Positions 48,574 to 56,498 of a DNA stretch of 64,000 nt are shown piece after piece. This stretch comes from Rhodopseudomonas palustris (lineage in GTDB: Bacteria > Pseudomonadota > Alphaproteobacteria > Rhizobiales > Xanthobacteraceae). The stretch spans positions 1 to 64,000 of the forward strand of contig NZ_QKQS01000033.1 of NCBI RefSeq assembly GCF_003226555.1, read 5' to 3'. A model generated the notes under the pieces. It worked only from the letters and a program-made list of their open reading frames with translations, had not been told where the DNA came from and made no database searches. Positions within the stretch are counted from its first letter, which is position 1. Each line of letters opens with the position of its first letter. The translations under genes were made by a program, and so were the position numbers.

Positions 48574-48670
48574 CGTCATTCCGGGACGCGCGAAGCGCGA
48601 ACCCGGAATCTTTCCTTGCGACAACTTCTGGATTCCGGGTTCGCTCACTACGTGAGCGCCCCGGAATGAC
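48574..48670. repeat. Intergenic palindromic repeat, family B copy 2
   Basis: Begins CGTCATTCCGGGACGCGCGA and ends GCCCCGGAATGAC. Compared with 12516-12614 the two halves are swapped, so it is the same element in opposite orientation. It starts nine bases after the stop of the ZnuD-like receptor gene and lies before the second DUF2946 gene, so it may reduce read-through between the two modules. Confidence 0.9.
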
Positions 48671-48679
48671 TGGCGTGGA

Positions 48680-51028
48680 TCAGAACTTCACGTTCGCGAA
48701 CGCCCGGACGCCGATGCCGGGCATCAGCACGTTGTCCTTGCTGTAGGAAGTCGCGATGCGGATATCCTCGTTGAGCAGGTTGTTGCCGACGAGGCCGACC
48801 AGCATCTCGCGCGCGCCCCAGACGCTGGGATCGAGCTTGGTGCGATAGCTGACTTCGGCCTTCAGCAGATTGTAGCCAGGCGTCGTGGTCTCGGCGATCG
48901 GTGCGACGTCGTTCTGCGCGAAGGCGTGCAACAGATTGACCTTCATCAGCCAGTTGGCGTCGCGCCAGTACAGGCCGCCGCCAACGCGCATCGGCGGAAT
49001 CCGCGGCACGTTGGTGCCGTCGGCGAAGGTCGCCCGCACGATGTCGAACTGGTTCTCGATGCCGAAGGTGCCGCCATAGAGCTGGGCGACGTCGAGCTGG
49101 CTCTGGAATTCGCCGCCCTTGAAGGTGGCGTCACGCTGCGAGTAGATCGCCTGGTTGAGCTCGAGTCCGGCGCCGGCCCCGCACTCCACCTCCTCGCAGG
49201 TATTGCCGGTCAGGCGGCGATAGATGAAGCCGCTGAACTGGGTGTAGTAGGCGGTGATCTCGAACCGGAACGGACCTTCGGCGCGGCGAAGCCCGACCTC
49301 GACCGACTTGGCGGTTTCGATCTTCAGGTTCGGATTGCCGATGTCGAAGGTGGCGGTGGCGTCGTGGCCGCCGCGCGAGAACAATTCGGCCGGCTTCGGC
49401 GCACGCTCGGTGTACTGCCCGGTGACGCTGGCCGACAGGCCCCAGGGCAACGCCTGGATCAGGCCGAGGCTCAGGCTCTTCGGGGTGAACGACAGACTGC
49501 GCTGGGTCGCAGGGCCGATCGCAGATGGGTCGTCTTCGAGGTTGAAGAGTTCCGGAATCGCGGACGGCGTCGAGCCAGATAGTTCGACGTGCTCGATGCG
49601 GCCGGCGACCTGCGCCTTGGTGGTGTTGGTGAACTGCAGCTCATTGAAAATGTAGCCGGCCACCCGGGTGTTCTTGTTCGGGTCGAACAGGCCGTTCAGC
49701 GGGCTGCCCGGATCATCGGGGCTCGGTGCAGTCAGCTCCTGATGTCCGACCTGAGCGCCGAGCGCGGTGGTCACCGCCGCGAAGCCGGCGTTAAACGGCG
49801 CCAATTGCACCTCGAGGCGGCCTTCCTGCTCGCGGTTGGTGAAGGTCTGGCGCACGCCGTCGCTGGTGAGGTCGGCCGAATCGGAGAGGCCGATCTCGTT
49901 GTGCTTGTAGTCGGTGGCGCCGACCCAGAACCGGATCGCGTCGATCGCAGCCGTGTCGGGGCGATACTCGCCCTTGGCGCTGAATTTGGTCTGCTTGGCG
50001 TCGATCCGGGTGCCGACTTCCGCGCCCTCCGCACCGGGAATGCGGTACAGCGAGTTGTTCTGCGTGACCGCCGCGCCGATGAAGCCGCCGTCGAACAGAT
50101 ACGAACCGCCGATCGAGCCGCCGGCCGCCTGCGCGGCCGAATTCGCCTGACGTCCGTTGAAGGCGAAGCCGGGCGCCGCATAGGGATAGCTCGGCACGTC
50201 GTAGTCGCCGGCGCGGCGGCCATAGACGTCGGCATGCACCGCGACGTTGTTGCCGGCGGCATCGAGCAGCACTGCGCCTTCGGTGCCGCGATCGACCGAA
50301 CTGAACGAGCTGCGCACTTCGCCGTTCATGCAGCCGGCGCCGCCGAACAGCGTCGGCGGCTTCGCCATGCCGTAGCTCTGGAACGGCTGTGCGCAGGGCG
50401 GCAGCGCGTCGGGAATCCGGTTGTTGGTGGCGCTGACCACGCCGCCGATCGCGGTCGAGCCGTAGCGCAGCGTCGCCGGGCCGCGGATCACTTCGATCTG
50501 GTTGGTGGACAACGGATCGACCGGCACGAAGTGGTCTTCGCCGAGATCGGAGGCGCCGTTGCTGCCGATGCCGTTCTCGATGATGCTGACGCGATTGACG
50601 TCCATGCCGCGGATGATCGGCCGGCTGGCGCCGCCGGGCGCATATTGAGACGCGCTGATGCCGGGCTTGTTGCCGAGCAGATCGCCGAGGGTGCCGCCGC
50701 CGGTGCGACGGATCTCCTCGTTCGGCACCACCGTGACGGTCGCGAATTGATCGGTGACGATCGGCAGGGTGCCGGGCAGCGGCGCCGGTGCGGCTTGGGC
50801 CACCGGCGGCGTCTCCGCCGGTGCAGCGCCGCGCTGCCGGGCCGTCGTGGTGACGCGCGGCGCAGGCCGGGGCTTGGCCTCGGTGTGGTGACGGCGCTGA
50901 ATCGGGCTCGGCGCTGTGACGGTGACTTCGGGCAAAGCGGTTTGCGCGCGCGCGCTTGGGGCGCCGGCGCTGCATACGGCGAGCGTTGCGGTGCCGAGCA
51001 ACAGCCCGGTCTTGAGGCGAGATGACAT
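48680..51028 (-). CDS. TonB-dependent receptor, ZnuD-like
   Basis: A 782-residue outer-membrane receptor. The signal peptide (LLLGTATLAVCSAGAPSARA) is followed by a Pro-rich linker and a plug with GGGTLGDLLGNKPGISASQY, RPIIRGMDVNRVSIIENGIG, EDHFVPVDPLSTNQIEVIRG and ATLRYGSTAIGGVV. The motif AGDYDVPSYPY resembles the GDYAVPRY segment of neisserial ZnuD, a zinc receptor, and the placement behind a Zur-like box agrees. The barrel ends GVRAFANVKF. It takes up a metal or metal chelate with TonB energy. Zinc is likely but not proven. A DUF2946 gene lies just upstream in the same operon. Confidence 0.85.
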   Translation of the reverse strand: MSSRLKTGLLLGTATLAVCSAGAPSARAQTALPEVTVTAPSPIQRRHHTEAKPRPAPRVTTTARQRGAAPAETPPVAQAAPAPLPGTLPIVTDQFATVTVVPNEEIRRTGGGTLGDLLGNKPGISASQYAPGGASRPIIRGMDVNRVSIIENGIGSNGASDLGEDHFVPVDPLSTNQIEVIRGPATLRYGSTAIGGVVSATNNRIPDALPPCAQPFQSYGMAKPPTLFGGAGCMNGEVRSSFSSVDRGTEGAVLLDAAGNNVAVHADVYGRRAGDYDVPSYPYAAPGFAFNGRQANSAAQAAGGSIGGSYLFDGGFIGAAVTQNNSLYRIPGAEGAEVGTRIDAKQTKFSAKGEYRPDTAAIDAIRFWVGATDYKHNEIGLSDSADLTSDGVRQTFTNREQEGRLEVQLAPFNAGFAAVTTALGAQVGHQELTAPSPDDPGSPLNGLFDPNKNTRVAGYIFNELQFTNTTKAQVAGRIEHVELSGSTPSAIPELFNLEDDPSAIGPATQRSLSFTPKSLSLGLIQALPWGLSASVTGQYTERAPKPAELFSRGGHDATATFDIGNPNLKIETAKSVEVGLRRAEGPFRFEITAYYTQFSGFIYRRLTGNTCEEVECGAGAGLELNQAIYSQRDATFKGGEFQSQLDVAQLYGGTFGIENQFDIVRATFADGTNVPRIPPMRVGGGLYWRDANWLMKVNLLHAFAQNDVAPIAETTTPGYNLLKAEVSYRTKLDPSVWGAREMLVGLVGNNLLNEDIRIATSYSKDNVLMPGIGVRAFANVKF

Positions 51029-51147
51029 GGTTCTGTCCTGACTGCCGGCCCGCAGCGGAGCCGGGATCTGCGGTGACGCAGATCGATCACGTTGACCCGC
51101 GCGCCGCCGGAAAGTGGCCGGGCGCGGCGTTCACAAAGGATCGGTGG

Positions 51148-51510
51148 TCAGGACAACGGAGGGCCGCGCGGTTGAAATGCACCAGGTGGTGACGACAGTT
51201 CGGCATCGTCGAGGACGGCGAGGCGGTAATGGAAGGTGTGCGCCTGTTGCTGGGGCAACGCTGGCGGCGTTGCGGCCAGTGCCAGGCTGGCCATCGAGAC
51301 CACTGCGCAGATCGCGCAGAGATCGGCGGCGCCGGGATGTTGATGGTCGATATCCGGATCAGTCTGGCCGTCGGTCGCGGTGATCTCGGCAACCGCAGCC
51401 GCCGTCTGCGCCAGGCTGTGGACGTGGCCGAACGACAGGGCGAATTGCAGTACCAGCGCGATCAGCGCCAGCCTTGCCCCCCCTCGGATGTTCGCCCGCA
51501 CCCAGTCCAT
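51148..51510 (-). CDS. DUF2946 family protein (first module)
   Basis: A 120-residue protein, paralogue of the one at 48116-48472. The N-terminal helix ARLALIALVLQFALSFGHVH ends in an H-x-H pair (GHVHS), and CAICAVVSMASLAL gives C-x2-C. It starts MDWVRANIRGG at 51510, as does its paralogue (MDWVRTHIRLG). The ZnuD-like receptor gene follows after about 120 bases. A Zur-like palindrome lies 44 bases before the start codon. Probably a small membrane metal-handling protein. Confidence 0.82.
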   Translation of the reverse strand: MDWVRANIRGGARLALIALVLQFALSFGHVHSLAQTAAAVAEITATDGQTDPDIDHQHPGAADLCAICAVVSMASLALAATPPALPQQQAHTFHYRLAVLDDAELSSPPGAFQPRGPPLS

Positions 51511-51553
51511 GCCGCCCCAGCCTCTCACGTTGCCGGCGTCGTCCCCACCATGC

Positions 51554-51572
51554 AACGTTACAATGTAACATT
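51554..51572 (-). promoter_or_regulatory. Zur-like palindromic operator
   Basis: AACGTTACAATGTAACATT is a 19-base palindrome with a perfect GTTACA-A-TGTAAC core and one outer mismatch. The core layout resembles Zur boxes (TGTTAY-RTAACA type). It lies 44 bases before the DUF2946 start, where a zinc-dependent repressor would block transcription of the DUF2946-receptor operon. Regulation by Zur is inferred. Confidence 0.6.
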
Positions 51573-51649
51573 GCGGCAACGGCCTCCGCTGTCAACGGAG
51601 GTGCTGACGAAGGTCGGCGAGTGTGACTTTTGCGCCAGCTTTCGTGGCG

Positions 51650-52186
51650 TCACTTCGCTTTCGGCAACAGCGCCTTCAGCTTGTCCATGTCGGCGATGTT
51701 CATCTTGATCCCGCCGGGCATCACGATGTCCCCGGGCTTCTGGCCGTCTTTGCAGGGGCCGAGCCATTTCGCTTCCAGCGTCGTGGTGGAATCCTTGGGA
51801 ACACCGGGCAGCGGGTTCTCGTTGTGCGACGTCACCTTGACCGTGTAGGCCGAATTGAAGTCACCGGTGATCTCGGCGTGCGAGGTCGTGGTCATTCCAG
51901 CAACCTTGCACACCGAGTCGTTGGTGTAACCGGTGGCTGTCTTCTGGATCGCTGGCGTTGAACAGGAGTCGTTGGCCAGCGGCTGTACCGCGGCGTTCAT
52001 CTTCTTGTCGATGGTCTCGTCGGTGCAGTGCTGGATCGCGACGTTCTGTCCGGAGCCGGAGCCCTGCATCTTCAGCTCCCACAGTCCCGGCTTGCGGGTC
52101 GGCAGATCGATCGCCTGCGCCGCCGTCGCCGGTGCGGCGAGCAGCAGTGGAAGTAGCCAGATACAATGCAAGCGGCCACGGCTCAT
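51650..52186 (-). CDS. DUF3617 domain exported protein
   Basis: A 178-residue protein with a signal peptide (LHCIWLLPLLLAAPATAAQA) and the DUF3617 pattern: PTRKPGLWELKMQGSG, two cysteine pairs likely bridged (HCTDETI/CSTPAI and VCKVAG/GPCKDG), and a strand-rich body. The family is exported, occurs widely in proteobacteria and has no known function. It is 14 bases downstream of another small exported gene on the same strand, so the two are probably co-transcribed. Confidence 0.84.
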   Translation of the reverse strand: MSRGRLHCIWLLPLLLAAPATAAQAIDLPTRKPGLWELKMQGSGSGQNVAIQHCTDETIDKKMNAAVQPLANDSCSTPAIQKTATGYTNDSVCKVAGMTTTSHAEITGDFNSAYTVKVTSHNENPLPGVPKDSTTTLEAKWLGPCKDGQKPGDIVMPGGIKMNIADMDKLKALLPKAK

Positions 52187-52200
52187 CGCTGCGGCTCCGC

Positions 52201-52491
52201 TCAGTACTTGGTGCGCAGCGGCCGCTGGTCGGCGCCATACGGCACCCAGCGGCAGGCGAACGAGACATAGCCGCCGTAATTGGCCTGGACGCCGAGCAGC
52301 TTCACCACCTTGCCATAGCGGGCGCAGTGGTCGATCGCCATCGCGCGGATGTCGGCGTGGCCGATCAGACTGGTGGAGATGATGCCGCCGGTATCATTGC
52401 CAGTGAACGGCGCGACGTAGTCGGCGCGTGCCGCCGTGCTCGCCAGCACCGCACCCAAAATGGCCAAGCCTGCGGCCCCCATCAATCGCAT
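52201..52491 (-). CDS. Small exported protein, unknown
   Basis: A 96-residue protein with a signal peptide (LMGAAGLAILGAVLASTAARA) and a small mature part (DYVAPFTGNDTGGIISTSLI, then CARYGKVVKLLGVQANYGG) with two cysteines that may be bridged. No family recognised. GAGGAG supports the ATG at 52491. It precedes the DUF3617 gene in the same direction with only 14 bases between, so a two-gene operon is likely. Confidence 0.72.
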   Translation of the reverse strand: MRLMGAAGLAILGAVLASTAARADYVAPFTGNDTGGIISTSLIGHADIRAMAIDHCARYGKVVKLLGVQANYGGYVSFACRWVPYGADQRPLRTKY

Positions 52492-52657
52492 TGCAATCTC
52501 CTCATGTCGTTGGATTCGAGTCTAGAACGCCCCTGCCAGAATGAAAAGAACGCGCGGCCGTTCCGCATCGGGTTTGCGGAAGGTGTGGCCGCGCCGCACT
52601 TGACCTCGGCATGGCTTCGCGGCACCGTCCGCCGCATCGAATTCCGGTGAGTGAGCC

Positions 52658-53119
52658 ATGCGATTCCTTAAGACGTTCAAGACGCCCGTCGCCGCGATCG
52701 CGGTTCTGCTCGGCCTGTTCGCATTGGCGCCGGTCGCGCACGCGGCCAATCCGCTCGAGATGAACTTCTGGCTGTCCGGCCCACGTTACGACGGCAACCT
52801 GCCGCCGTGCGAAGCCGCGCTGCCGTCGATCACCCACCAGTTCGCCGAGAAGGAAGGCACCTTCTGGAATTCGTCGCTGCGGATCACCGCCTATGGCAAG
52901 ATCCGCGACATCGCGTTCCGGCCTTGGCAGAGCGACAACATTCCGCGCCGCTACTGCGCCGGCGAGGTGCAGTTGAACGATCACACCACGCGTCCGGTGT
53001 ATTTCTCGATCGTCGAGGACGGCGGTCTTGCCGGGTTCACCGACGGCGTCGAGTTCTGCGTAGTCGGGCTCGACCGCAACTGGGCGTTCAACCCGGCCTG
53101 CCGAGCCGCCAAGCCCTGA
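52658..53119 (+). CDS. Exported protein, unknown
   Basis: A 153-residue protein with a clear signal peptide (TPVAAIAVLLGLFALAPVAH, cut near AHAAN). The mature part is rich in aromatic residues and cysteines (LPPCEAAL, RRYCAGEV, EFCVVGLDR, NPACRAAKP), likely disulphide-bonded in the periplasm. Similar proteins occur in Bradyrhizobium-type genomes, but no function is known. It is divergent from the small exported gene at 52491. Confidence 0.78.
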   Translation: MRFLKTFKTPVAAIAVLLGLFALAPVAHAANPLEMNFWLSGPRYDGNLPPCEAALPSITHQFAEKEGTFWNSSLRITAYGKIRDIAFRPWQSDNIPRRYCAGEVQLNDHTTRPVYFSIVEDGGLAGFTDGVEFCVVGLDRNWAFNPACRAAKP

Positions 53120-53212
53120 GCCGGGGCGCTGCGGCACCATCGTCTTTTGCGTTCTTGAAACGTTCCTGAGTCCTGGTAGGCTTTTCGCGTTCCAGCAACA
53201 GGGCCCTGTGAC

Positions 53213-53905
53213 ATGCTTGGATTTGTTCGTCGACGACGATCGCTGATCGCCGCCTGCGCGGCAATCTCGGCTCTGTTGGTCGCCCCCGCGGCAGCCCAGG
53301 ACCATCGCCAGAACGCGCCCGGCGAGTTCGATTTCTATGTGCTCGCGCTGTCGTGGTCGCCGTCTTATTGCGCCCAGGCTTCCGAGCGCGGCCTCACCGG
53401 CCGCTCCCAGCAGTTGCAGTGTGGCGGCCGGCCGTTCGCCTTCGTGGTGCACGGGCTGTGGCCGCAATACGAGCGCGGCTTTCCCGAATATTGCGAGCGC
53501 TCGGCCCCGCGGCTCGATCGCCGCATCGTCGATTCGATGCTGGATCTGATGCCGGCGCCAGGGCTGATCTACAACGAGTGGGACAAGCACGGCACTTGCG
53601 CGGGGCTGTCGCAGCGCGGCTATTTCGAGCAGATCCGCAAGGCCCGCGCCGCGGTCCGGGTGCCGCCGGAGTTCATCGACGCCAAGGAGCCGCGGACTGT
53701 CACCCCCGACGAGGTCGAGGAGGCCTTTATCAAGGTCAATCCGGGGCTATCGAATGCGGCGATCGCGGTGATGTGCGACCGCAAACGGCTGAGCGAAGTG
53801 CGGATCTGCATGAGCAAGGATCTGCAGTTCCGGGCCTGCAAGGAGGTCGACCGCCGCGCCTGCCGGCGTGACCGGCTCGAAGTCCCGCCGCAGCGCGGCG
53901 GCTGA
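53213..53905 (+). CDS. Ribonuclease T2 family protein
   Basis: A 230-residue exported endoribonuclease. The signal peptide (AACAAISALLVAPAAAQDHR) is followed by the two catalytic blocks of RNase T2, VHGLWPQYERGF and NEWDKHGTCAG, each containing an active-site histidine. The protein has several cysteines for disulphides and degrades RNA with 2',3'-cyclic intermediates in the periplasm or outside. The RibF gene follows after about 120 bases. Confidence 0.93.
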   Translation: MLGFVRRRRSLIAACAAISALLVAPAAAQDHRQNAPGEFDFYVLALSWSPSYCAQASERGLTGRSQQLQCGGRPFAFVVHGLWPQYERGFPEYCERSAPRLDRRIVDSMLDLMPAPGLIYNEWDKHGTCAGLSQRGYFEQIRKARAAVRVPPEFIDAKEPRTVTPDEVEEAFIKVNPGLSNAAIAVMCDRKRLSEVRICMSKDLQFRACKEVDRRACRRDRLEVPPQRGG

Positions 53906-54027
53906 GGGGCGATTGCCGGTTCGGAGAGCGTCCTGGCAGGTGTCCCTGGCCGAGCGACGGCTTGACACCGTGCGCGGCTCCGCGTCACGGTCCGGGTCCC
54001 TCCTGAAAGCGATGAACTGAATCCGAA

Positions 54028-54996
54028 ATGACAGGCTTTGCCGTAATCCGCGACGATACGCCGGCGGCCGCGATCCCGAAGGGCGCGGTAGTGGCGATGG
54101 GCAATTTCGACGGTGTCCACCGCGGCCATCGCGCCGTGATCGGCGCCTGCCTCGACATGGCGCGGATCAAGAAGGCGCCGGCGCTGGCGGTGACGTTCGA
54201 GCCGCATCCGCGCAAGTTCTTCAGCCCCGACGTCCCGCAATTCCGCCTCACCGACGAGACCGCCAAGCTGCGGCTGCTCGCCGGCACCGGGCTCGACGGC
54301 GCCGTGATCCTCAGTTTCGACGCGCACCGCGCTTCGACCATGGCGCACGATTTCATCCAGCAGGAGCTGATCGGCCGCCTCGGGGTGCAGGGCATCGCGA
54401 TCGGCTATGATTTCCACTTCGGCAAGGGCCGCGGCGGTTCGCCGTCGATGTTGGTGGCCGAAGCGCCGTCGCTCGGGATCGAGGTCGACGTCCAGCCGCA
54501 TGTCGATTTCGGCGATCATCCGGTGTCGTCGAGCGCGATCCGCAAATGTCTGGAGGAGGGCCATATCGCCGCCGCGACGGAGATGCTCGGCGGGCCATGG
54601 TTCGTCACCGGGCAGGTGATCCACGGCGACAAGCGCGGCCGCGACCTCGGCTATCCGACCGCCAATATAAGGCTCGATCCGGAGTGCGGCCTGAAGCACG
54701 GCATCTACGCGGTGCGGGTCGGCCGAAACGGCAGGCACTACGACGCGGTGGCGAATTTCGGCCGCCGCCCGACCTTCGACAACGGCGCTCCGCTGCTTGA
54801 AGTGTTCGTGTTCGATTTTAGCGAGCCTTTGTACGGCGAGACGCTCGACATCGCCTTCATCGCCTTCATCCGCGACGAGGAGAAGTTCGAGAGCATCGAG
54901 GCGCTGATCCGTCAGATGGACGATGACTCCGCCCGTGCCCGCGCCGCGCTCGCCGCCGACCACGGGGCGTTCCCGAAGCTCGGAACGTTGCGATGA
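54028..54996 (+). CDS. ribF: Bifunctional riboflavin kinase/FAD synthetase
   Basis: A 322-residue enzyme that makes FMN from riboflavin and then FAD. The N-terminal adenylyltransferase domain has AMGNFDGVHRGHRAVIGACL and the conserved ITFEPHPRKFF equivalent (VTFEPHPRKFF). The C-terminal kinase domain has VIHGDKRGRDLGYPTANIRL and PLYGETLDIAFIAFIRDEEK. The stop overlaps the next gene's start (ATGA). No FMN riboswitch is seen upstream, which is common for ribF in this position. Part of essential cofactor synthesis. Confidence 0.95.
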   Translation: MTGFAVIRDDTPAAAIPKGAVVAMGNFDGVHRGHRAVIGACLDMARIKKAPALAVTFEPHPRKFFSPDVPQFRLTDETAKLRLLAGTGLDGAVILSFDAHRASTMAHDFIQQELIGRLGVQGIAIGYDFHFGKGRGGSPSMLVAEAPSLGIEVDVQPHVDFGDHPVSSSAIRKCLEEGHIAAATEMLGGPWFVTGQVIHGDKRGRDLGYPTANIRLDPECGLKHGIYAVRVGRNGRHYDAVANFGRRPTFDNGAPLLEVFVFDFSEPLYGETLDIAFIAFIRDEEKFESIEALIRQMDDDSARARAALAADHGAFPKLGTLR

Positions 54997-55550
54997 GCCG
55001 GACCGAAAAAGAGAAGATGCTGGCGGGCGAACTGTATCGCCCCGGCAGCCCGGAGCTCGCCGCCGACGAGGCCGCCAACAAGGCCTGGATCGTCCGATAC
55101 AACGCTTCCGGCGCCCAGCCTGCTGCGGAGCGCCATGCGCTGCTGTCGGAGCATTTCGGCGCTGTCGGCAAAAGCGCGGTGGTGCGGCCGCCGTTCTTCT
55201 GCGACTGCGGCTACAATATCTTTCTCGGCGACAACGTCTTCCTGAATTTCAACTGCGTGATCCTGGACATCATGCCGGTGAAAATCGGCGACCGCACCCA
55301 GATCGGGCCGGCAGTGCAGATCTACGCCGCCGACCACCCGAGAGACGCTGCCACCCGCCGCGACGGGCTCGAATTCGGCCGCCCGGTGACGATCGGCGCC
55401 GACGTCTGGATCGGCGGCGGTGCCATCATCCTGCCCGGCATCAGCATCGGCGACGGCGCCGTGATCGGCGCCGGCAGCGTCGTCACCCGGGACGTGCCGG
55501 CCAATGCCATCGTCGGCGGCAATCCGGCCAAGCCGCTCGGGAAGGGCTGA
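54993..55550 (+). CDS. Maltose/galactoside O-acetyltransferase family protein
   Basis: A 185-residue left-handed beta-helix acetyltransferase (Maa/LacA/NodL type). MLAGELYRPGSPELAADEA is the typical N-terminal start, with the hexapeptide-repeat region FCDCGYNIFLGDNVFLNFNC and VWIGGGAIILPGISIGDGAV. The active-site histidine lies in IYAADHPRDAATR. It transfers acetyl from acetyl-CoA to a sugar hydroxyl. The acceptor is unknown. It overlaps ribF by four bases. Confidence 0.9.
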   Translation: MSRTEKEKMLAGELYRPGSPELAADEAANKAWIVRYNASGAQPAAERHALLSEHFGAVGKSAVVRPPFFCDCGYNIFLGDNVFLNFNCVILDIMPVKIGDRTQIGPAVQIYAADHPRDAATRRDGLEFGRPVTIGADVWIGGGAIILPGISIGDGAVIGAGSVVTRDVPANAIVGGNPAKPLGKG

Positions 55551-55557
55551 AACAGCT

Positions 55558-56004
55558 CTATTCGCCGATCAGCCGCCGATCGAACCGAGTGTGGACGATC
55601 TCGGCGATCGCGATGCCTGCCGCGCCGGGGTGAGCCGGATTGAGTAGGTAGTTGACCGCTTGCGGCACGATGACTGAGGGCACACGGAGCAACGGGTGCG
55701 ACCCGTGATCGAGCTAATTGTCGCCGATCCGGCGACTCACTTCGAGCCGTTCGGCCCAATCCAACGGCAGTTCGTCAGACGCGACGACATCCGTTTCGAC
55801 CCCGCTGGGGATCGCGATGCGGAGCATTTGGTAGGTCGGAGGCAGAAACTCGCGGTCCATGTGGACGAGCATTTCGAGCATCGCGCTCGACGGGTGATCG
55901 GTGAGATAGACGATCCGTCTCCCCCGGCTGTGCCAGCGACCGCTGGCTCTGAGCCCGCCTGTCCCGGTCAGATCCGCATAATTCGAGATCCGCCAGAGCT
56001 CCAT
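55558..56004 (-). pseudogene. RES-domain toxin gene broken by an in-frame amber codon
   Basis: The frame from the ATG at 56004 reads MELWRISNYADLTGTGGLRA and ends after 96 residues at TAG (55714-55716). The same frame continues beyond the stop with LDHGSHPLLRVPSVIVPQAV and NYLLNPAHPGA to TAG at 55558-55560, which is the normal RES C-terminus. One codon change, TGG to TAG (Trp to amber), explains it, since RES proteins have a tryptophan there (GDxWL). The full-length frame of 148 codons matches the family. The intact protein would degrade NAD+. The antitoxin gene upstream is intact. Confidence 0.85.
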
Positions 56005-56014
56005 GGCAGGGGAC

Positions 56015-56341
56015 TCAGGCGAAGATTCCGTGGTCGATCTGCTCCAGCTCTTCGCGGACGACCGCAGCGCCGAGCTCGTCACGCAGCAGGTCCACGGGAC
56101 GCTGTCCGTTCAAGCTTCTGTTCGGACGGTTGAGCCAACCCTCCGCCTTGGCAGGATCGGCAAAGACCCGGTCGGCCAGGGTCCGGATTTCAAGCGTGCG
56201 GATCAGGTTGATGGGGGAGTCGGGTCGTCCCTGAAGTGCCACTCGGGCGTCGTCGAGCAATTCGTCGAGGGGGCGGTTATCCCCCTCGCGGCGAAGCCTC
56301 TTCAATTCCTCAAAGACTTCCGCAGGCGGCCTGACCGACAT
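56015..56341 (-). CDS. Xre/MbcA/ParS-type antitoxin (RES partner)
   Basis: A 108-residue antitoxin of the DUF2384 type. The C-terminal part (AEGWLNRPNRSLNGQRPVDL, then VVREELEQIDHGIFA) is the toxin-binding domain of Xre-RES pairs, with the G-Q-x-P motif (LNGQRPVDLL). The N-terminal part is short and predicted helical. It precedes the RES gene by ten bases and would normally neutralise it. GGAGGA supports the ATG at 56341. Its toxin partner is interrupted, so the pair may be decaying. Confidence 0.84.
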   Translation of the reverse strand: MSVRPPAEVFEELKRLRREGDNRPLDELLDDARVALQGRPDSPINLIRTLEIRTLADRVFADPAKAEGWLNRPNRSLNGQRPVDLLRDELGAAVVREELEQIDHGIFA

Positions 56342-56498
56342 GGAATTCCTCCGTCGATCAATAGATTAGTCTTTTGGAGGTCGGCTGCAACCGGCACCTT
56401 GCGGGCGTGCCGCAAACGGCGCATCTCGGGGCAAATTCGATCGCCTGGGCAGTTCAATCGGGTTTCCGAAGCCCTCCAAAACCGCTATTCACGCCGCC

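Noticed and set aside
52540-52564. EcfG-like promoter on the minus strand before the small exported gene
   Set aside because: GGAAC is present, but the -10 half reads CATT instead of CGTT. The match is too weak to report as a feature.
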